In this document: one piece after another, positions 60,513-64,000 of the stretch
Layout: every line of letters starts with the position of its first letter
Position numbering within the stretch: the stretch's first letter is position 1
Assembly (NCBI RefSeq): GCF_002917925.1
Contig: NZ_PPFE01000004.1
Span: 372,001 to 436,000 of the forward strand
Direction: 5' to 3'
DNA: 64,000 nucleotides
Source: Roseovarius confluentis
GTDB lineage: Bacteria > Pseudomonadota > Alphaproteobacteria > Rhodobacterales > Rhodobacteraceae
The notes under the pieces: model-generated
What the model was told of the DNA's origin: nothing
The model's database searches: none
Seen by the model: the letters and a program-made list of their open reading frames with translations, nothing else
Position numbers and translations under genes: made by a program

Positions 60513-61937
60513 GTGCTTTCGGATATCGCAGATGGGCTGACACGCGGCGTGGAGCGCGTGGGCGACACGCTGTCGGGCGCGTTCATGGAGCCGGTGATCC
60601 GGCTGGGCGTCACGGGGCTGAGCCGCGCGGGCAAGACGGTGTTCATCACGTCACTGGTCGCCAACCTGATGGATCGCGGGCGGATGCCGGGGCTGGTCGC
60701 CGCCGCCGAGGGGCGCATTTCGGCCGCCTACTTGCAGCCGCAGCCAGACGATACGCTGCCCCGGTTCGAGTATGAAAAACACCTTGGGGCGCTGACCGCC
60801 GAGACGCCGAATTGGCCCGAAAGCACGCGCTCGGTTTCGGAGCTGCGCCTGTCGCTGAGGGTGCGCCCGTCGGGGTTGCTGGCGGGGTTGCAGGGGCCGC
60901 GGACCGTGCATCTGGATATCGTGGATTACCCCGGCGAATGGTTGTTGGACTTGGGCCTGATGGACAAGAGCTATGCCGAATGGTCCGCGGAAACGTTGGG
61001 CCGGTTGGCGCCGCGTGAGCAGGCGCAGGATTTTCTGGCAAAGGCCCGCGAGGTCGATGCGACGGCCAAGCTGGAGGAGCCTGTGGCGCAGTCGCTGGCC
61101 GAGGCGTTCACCGCGTACCTGAACGCGGCGCGCGCGGCGGGGTTGTCGGATTGCACGCCGGGGCGGTTCCTTCTGCCGGGGGATCTGGCCGGCTCTCCGG
61201 TGCTGACATTCGCGCCACTGCCTGCGCCCGACAGCCCGCCGCGCCGGTCGCTGTGGCGCGAGATGGAGCGGCGGTTCGAGGCGTATAAATCCAAGGTCGT
61301 CAAACCCTTCTTCCGCGATCACTTCTCGAGGATCGACCGGCAGGTCGTTCTGGTCGATGCGTTGGGTGCCATTCACAACGGCCCGCAGGCGGTCGAGGAC
61401 ATGCGCCGCGCGATGGCCGATATCCTCGGGGCGTTCCGGCCGGGACGGAACGCCTTTCTGTCCAGGCTTCTGATCGGGCAGCGGGTGGAGAAAATCCTGT
61501 TCGCGGCCACCAAGGCGGACCATTTGCACCATACGCAGCATGGACGTCTGACCGGCATCATCGAGGCGCTGATGCGGGATGCGCGAAACCGGGCGGATTT
61601 CGCCGGGGCCGAGACGGCGGGGATGGCGATTGCCGCGTTAAGGGCCACGACCGAGGAAACGCGTGAGCATGGCGGGCAAACCCTGGACTGTGTGCGCGGC
61701 ACGCTGATGGGGCCAGAGGGCGGGCGCGGCAAGCAGGCGGCGTTCTATCCCGGGGCGTTGCCGGAGGACCCGGCGCACCTGCTGGGGCCTGCACGGGACG
61801 GGGCCGAGGCGTGGCTGGACGCCGAGTACGAGGTGATGAATTTCGCCCCCGCGCGTTTGACGCTGAAGCGCGGGGAGGGGCCGCCGCATATCCGGCTGGA
61901 TCGGGCGGCGCAGTTTCTGATCGGGGATCGGTTATGA
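60513..61937 (+). CDS. ycjX: YcjX-family P-loop protein (DUF463)
   Basis: A 474-residue predicted GTPase of the YcjX family, linked in enterobacteria to the phage-shock (Psp) regulon. G1 is Gly-Leu-Ser-Arg-Ala-Gly-Lys-Thr (near 34-41), and Asp-Ile-Val-Asp-Tyr-Pro-Gly-Glu-Trp acts as the G3 region. Thr-Lys-Ala-Asp-His near residue 346 is the G4-like motif. Start by GTG 60513, with AAGGGG seven bases upstream; the frame is open further upstream. It is coupled to a GNAT gene and ycjF. No pspA or pspF is in the window. Confidence 0.88.
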   Translation: MLSDIADGLTRGVERVGDTLSGAFMEPVIRLGVTGLSRAGKTVFITSLVANLMDRGRMPGLVAAAEGRISAAYLQPQPDDTLPRFEYEKHLGALTAETPNWPESTRSVSELRLSLRVRPSGLLAGLQGPRTVHLDIVDYPGEWLLDLGLMDKSYAEWSAETLGRLAPREQAQDFLAKAREVDATAKLEEPVAQSLAEAFTAYLNAARAAGLSDCTPGRFLLPGDLAGSPVLTFAPLPAPDSPPRRSLWREMERRFEAYKSKVVKPFFRDHFSRIDRQVVLVDALGAIHNGPQAVEDMRRAMADILGAFRPGRNAFLSRLLIGQRVEKILFAATKADHLHHTQHGRLTGIIEALMRDARNRADFAGAETAGMAIAALRATTEETREHGGQTLDCVRGTLMGPEGGRGKQAAFYPGALPEDPAHLLGPARDGAEAWLDAEYEVMNFAPARLTLKRGEGPPHIRLDRAAQFLIGDRL

Positions 61938-62371
61938 CCCCTTTTGACGCACGTCTGAAGCATGTGCCGGGCCTTTTGGGCGTCTTGTGGCAGCATCGAA
62001 GCGGGCATTGGTGGGATGACCTGAAAATCATGGTCCGGATGACTCGGCGCGGCTGTGTCCGGGCGGTGTGTGACGATACGCGACTGGCCGGTTTCATCCT
62101 TTGCACCGGGCCCGAACTGCACGCGCTTTACGTGCACCCAAGGGCGCAGGGCCAAGGGGTGGGCCGCCTGTTGTTGCAGGATGCCAAGCGAGAGCGGGAT
62201 CGGCTAAACCTCTGGGTTGCCGAGGAAAACACCGGAGGACGGCGGTTCTATTACCGGCATGGCTTTGCCGAAAAGACACGTGCTGACGGTGCGGAAAATG
62301 ACGAGGGGCGGCCCGAGATCCTGATGGTCTGGCCGCCGGAACGCAGGGTGGAGCCCAGGGTAGACTCATGA
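61934..62371 (+). CDS. GNAT family N-acetyltransferase between ycjX and ycjF
   Basis: A 145-residue GNAT protein. The acetyl-CoA loop is Arg-Ala-Gln-Gly-Gln-Gly-Val-Gly-Arg (about 70-78) after Leu-His-Ala-Leu-Tyr-Val-His-Pro. The C-terminal Asn-Thr-Gly-Gly-Arg-Arg-Phe-Tyr-Tyr-Arg-His-Gly-Phe is typical. It overlaps both neighbours by four bases (ATGA), so it is co-translated with the two phage-shock-type proteins. The substrate is unknown. Confidence 0.87.
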   Translation: MTPFDARLKHVPGLLGVLWQHRSGHWWDDLKIMVRMTRRGCVRAVCDDTRLAGFILCTGPELHALYVHPRAQGQGVGRLLLQDAKRERDRLNLWVAEENTGGRRFYYRHGFAEKTRADGAENDEGRPEILMVWPPERRVEPRVDS

Positions 62372-63375
62372 GCAAGCGACCGGTTCTGATCGACATCGAA
62401 GAGGGCGATGACAGCCCCCGCCCGGACACGGCGCCGCCGGTGCCGGATCCCGTGGTGGAGGGGCACCCAGAGGGCAGGGCGATGCAGACCGTGGCGACGT
62501 TGGCGGCGAAGAAACCGTCGCGCCTGGCGCGGTGGTTCTGGGGGTTGCTGCTGTCGATCCTGGGGGCGGTGATTTCCTTTGCCGCGTGGGATTTCGTGAT
62601 GGCGCTGCTGGCCCGCAACGTGGTGTTGGGTTACGCCGTCACCGCGTTGATCGCGGCGTTTGCCCTTGTTTGCCTGATCATTGTCATCCGCGAGATGGCG
62701 GCGTTTTCCCGGCTGGCGCGGATCGACAAGCTGCACCGGGCAGCGGATGCGGCTTTGGCGGGGGCGGACCTGAAACAGGCGCGGGGTGTGGTGCAGGATC
62801 TGACGCAGCTGTATGCGGGGCGCGAGGATACGAGCTGGGGGCGGGATCGTTTGCGGGACTATGGCCCCGAGCAGATGGATGCGGGCAGCCTGCTGGGGCT
62901 GGCGGAAACCGAGCTGCTGACGCCGCTGGACCGGGTTGCGGCGAAGGAGATCGAGGCGGCCGCACGGCAGGTGGCGACGGTGACGGCGGTGGTGCCGCTG
63001 GCCTTTGCCGACGTGATCGCGGCGCTGACGTCGAACCTGCGGATGATCCGCCGCATCGCGGAGATCTATGGCGGTCGGTCGGGTACGCTGGGCAGCTGGC
63101 GGCTGGCGCGGGCGGTGATGACGCATCTGGTCGCCACGGGGGCCGTGGCGGTGGGTGACGACCTGATTGGCTCGGTCGCCGGGGGGAGCCTTTTGTCCAA
63201 GGTTTCCCGCCGGTTCGGCGAGGGGATCGTCAATGGCGCGCTGACCGCGCGGGTGGGCGTGGCGGCGATGGAAGTGTGTCGGCCCTTGCCGTTCCGGGCG
63301 GGCAAGCGCCCCTCGGTGACGCGGATGGTCCAGCGCGCGCTGACCGGCCTCTTTGGCGGGGTTAACAAAGCGTAA
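62368..63375 (+). CDS. ycjF: YcjF-family membrane protein (TIGR01620/DUF697)
   Basis: A 335-residue inner-membrane protein usually encoded with ycjX. Two helices lie near residues 56-76 and 84-105. They follow a polar Pro-rich N-terminus and precede a helical C-terminal domain ending with Val-Gly-Val-Ala-Ala-Met-Glu-Val-Cys-Arg-Pro-Leu-Pro-Phe, a family signature. Gly-Arg-Glu/Ala-Arg-x-Asp-Thr-Ser-Trp-Gly-Arg-Asp in the middle also fits. It is a conserved partner of YcjX in envelope stress. Confidence 0.88.
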   Translation: MSKRPVLIDIEEGDDSPRPDTAPPVPDPVVEGHPEGRAMQTVATLAAKKPSRLARWFWGLLLSILGAVISFAAWDFVMALLARNVVLGYAVTALIAAFALVCLIIVIREMAAFSRLARIDKLHRAADAALAGADLKQARGVVQDLTQLYAGREDTSWGRDRLRDYGPEQMDAGSLLGLAETELLTPLDRVAAKEIEAAARQVATVTAVVPLAFADVIAALTSNLRMIRRIAEIYGGRSGTLGSWRLARAVMTHLVATGAVAVGDDLIGSVAGGSLLSKVSRRFGEGIVNGALTARVGVAAMEVCRPLPFRAGKRPSVTRMVQRALTGLFGGVNKA

Positions 63376-63489
63376 ACGACCAACGTTTTTCGGTCGGTGG
63401 GTCGGTATTTTTGCCGCAAGGCCAGTTCGGCCCCGCGACTTTGCCCAACCTGACAGCAAAACCTTAACGTCCGGTCGCCCTTGCGTGCG

Positions 63490-63909
63490 TCAGAACGGGT
63501 TGCCCAGTTTCGGCACGCCGCCGGGATGTGTCTCGCGGTTCACGACGCCCGCGCGCAGGGTCTGGCCGATGCGGTGGGCAAGGGCGGACCAGGCGGCCGC
63601 CTTGGCCGGGGGAAGCTCGGACTGAAGGGTGCTGTCGAAGAGGTCGAGCCACATCGAGAACATGCCCGGTTTGACATTGCCCGCCTGCACATGGGCCTGC
63701 ATGGCATTGCCCACGTAACACCGCTCGTGCAGGATCGTGTTGGCCCAGAAATCGCTGACGCGGGCCTCGTGCGCGGGCCAGTCGGTGACATGCGCGGCAA
63801 AGACCGGCGCCAGGCCGGGATGCGCGCGGCAGGATGCATAGAAGGCTGCCACGACGCGCTCGATCTCGGCGCGGGTGATGTCGAAACGGGGGGGCAGGGC
63901 CGGTGTCAT
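63490..63909 (-). CDS. Group III truncated hemoglobin
   Basis: A 139-residue globin. Phe-Trp-Ala-Asn-Thr-Ile-Leu near residue 60 and Tyr-Val-Gly-Asn-Ala-Met-Gln-Ala-His (proximal His region, about 66-74) are features of group III trHbs. The N-terminal Ile-Glu-Arg-Val-Val-Ala-Ala-Phe-Tyr and the Trp-Leu-x-Leu-Phe helix also match. They may bind O2 or NO. ATG 63909 gives family length; the longer frame upstream is not needed. It converges on ycjF. The 91 bases after it show nothing. Confidence 0.88.
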   Translation of the reverse strand: MTPALPPRFDITRAEIERVVAAFYASCRAHPGLAPVFAAHVTDWPAHEARVSDFWANTILHERCYVGNAMQAHVQAGNVKPGMFSMWLDLFDSTLQSELPPAKAAAWSALAHRIGQTLRAGVVNRETHPGGVPKLGNPF

Positions 63910-64000
63910 GGCCTCGAATCTGGCCGTTGGATGGGCCGGATGCAATGGGAAACGCGATTCGGGAAACATGGTTAACGCCGTCGGATCGTGGGAAATCGGA

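Noticed and set aside
1..64000. CRISPR array, insertion sequence or prophage
   Set aside because: I saw no regularly spaced repeats, no intact transposase and no phage structural genes.

Overview
The window reads as a chromosomal segment of a marine alphaproteobacterium of the Rhodobacteraceae (Roseobacter group). The first 16 kb carry the order rpsA - ihfB - lapA - trpF - trpB, then pth, rplY, a divergent trpA and ychF, which I associate with that family. The last 4.4 kb (tRNA-Arg, truA, ycjX, ycjF, truncated globin) look equally ordinary. The accessory gene content, with DMSP synthesis, cyanide/nitrile and zinc-scarcity cassettes, fits a coastal or marine lifestyle. No plasmid, phage structural or CRISPR genes were seen.

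Layout. 1-15.9 kb: housekeeping genes. 16.2-27.9 kb: a catabolic block. It has a leftward three-gene operon (PEP mutase/isocitrate lyase family, isochorismatase-type amidase, cyclic amidohydrolase) and a GntR regulator. A rightward run follows: a branched-chain-amino-acid-type ABC transporter, an SDR, a TMADH-like flavoenzyme and Ohr. Near-identical ACTGTCAACAGT-type palindromes lie in both control regions. 28.7 kb: tRNA-Ser(GCU). 29.2-39.8 kb: a leftward signalling cassette of Ser/Thr kinase, FHA protein, PP2C phosphatase, three P-loop GTPase-like proteins (one dynamin-like), a roadblock-like small protein, an unknown protein and a response regulator with a degenerate GGDEF-like domain. This is the best candidate here for an undescribed system.

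40.3-47.6 kb: a MocR-type regulator divergent from a complete Nit1C cluster (nitrilase, radical SAM, GNAT, AIR-synthase-like, two small proteins, flavoprotein), a family linked to growth on cyanide. Repeated TTGTATGGA motifs lie in the divergent region. 48.3-52.3 kb: a class III aminotransferase, a TusA-like protein without its active-site Cys, a fold III PLP decarboxylase and a methyltransferase matching MmtN (methionine S-methyltransferase). Together these can be read as the methylation route to DMSP. 52.8-58.7 kb: a leftward nine-gene zinc-scarcity operon (COG0523 GTPase, DUF1826, two small proteins, ZrgA-like DUF2796 protein, ABC ATPase and permease, two DUF3299 proteins) behind tandem Zur-box-like sequences.

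Starts were chosen from Shine-Dalgarno matches, overlaps and family lengths. Functions are inferred by eye from family motifs; no database search was possible.
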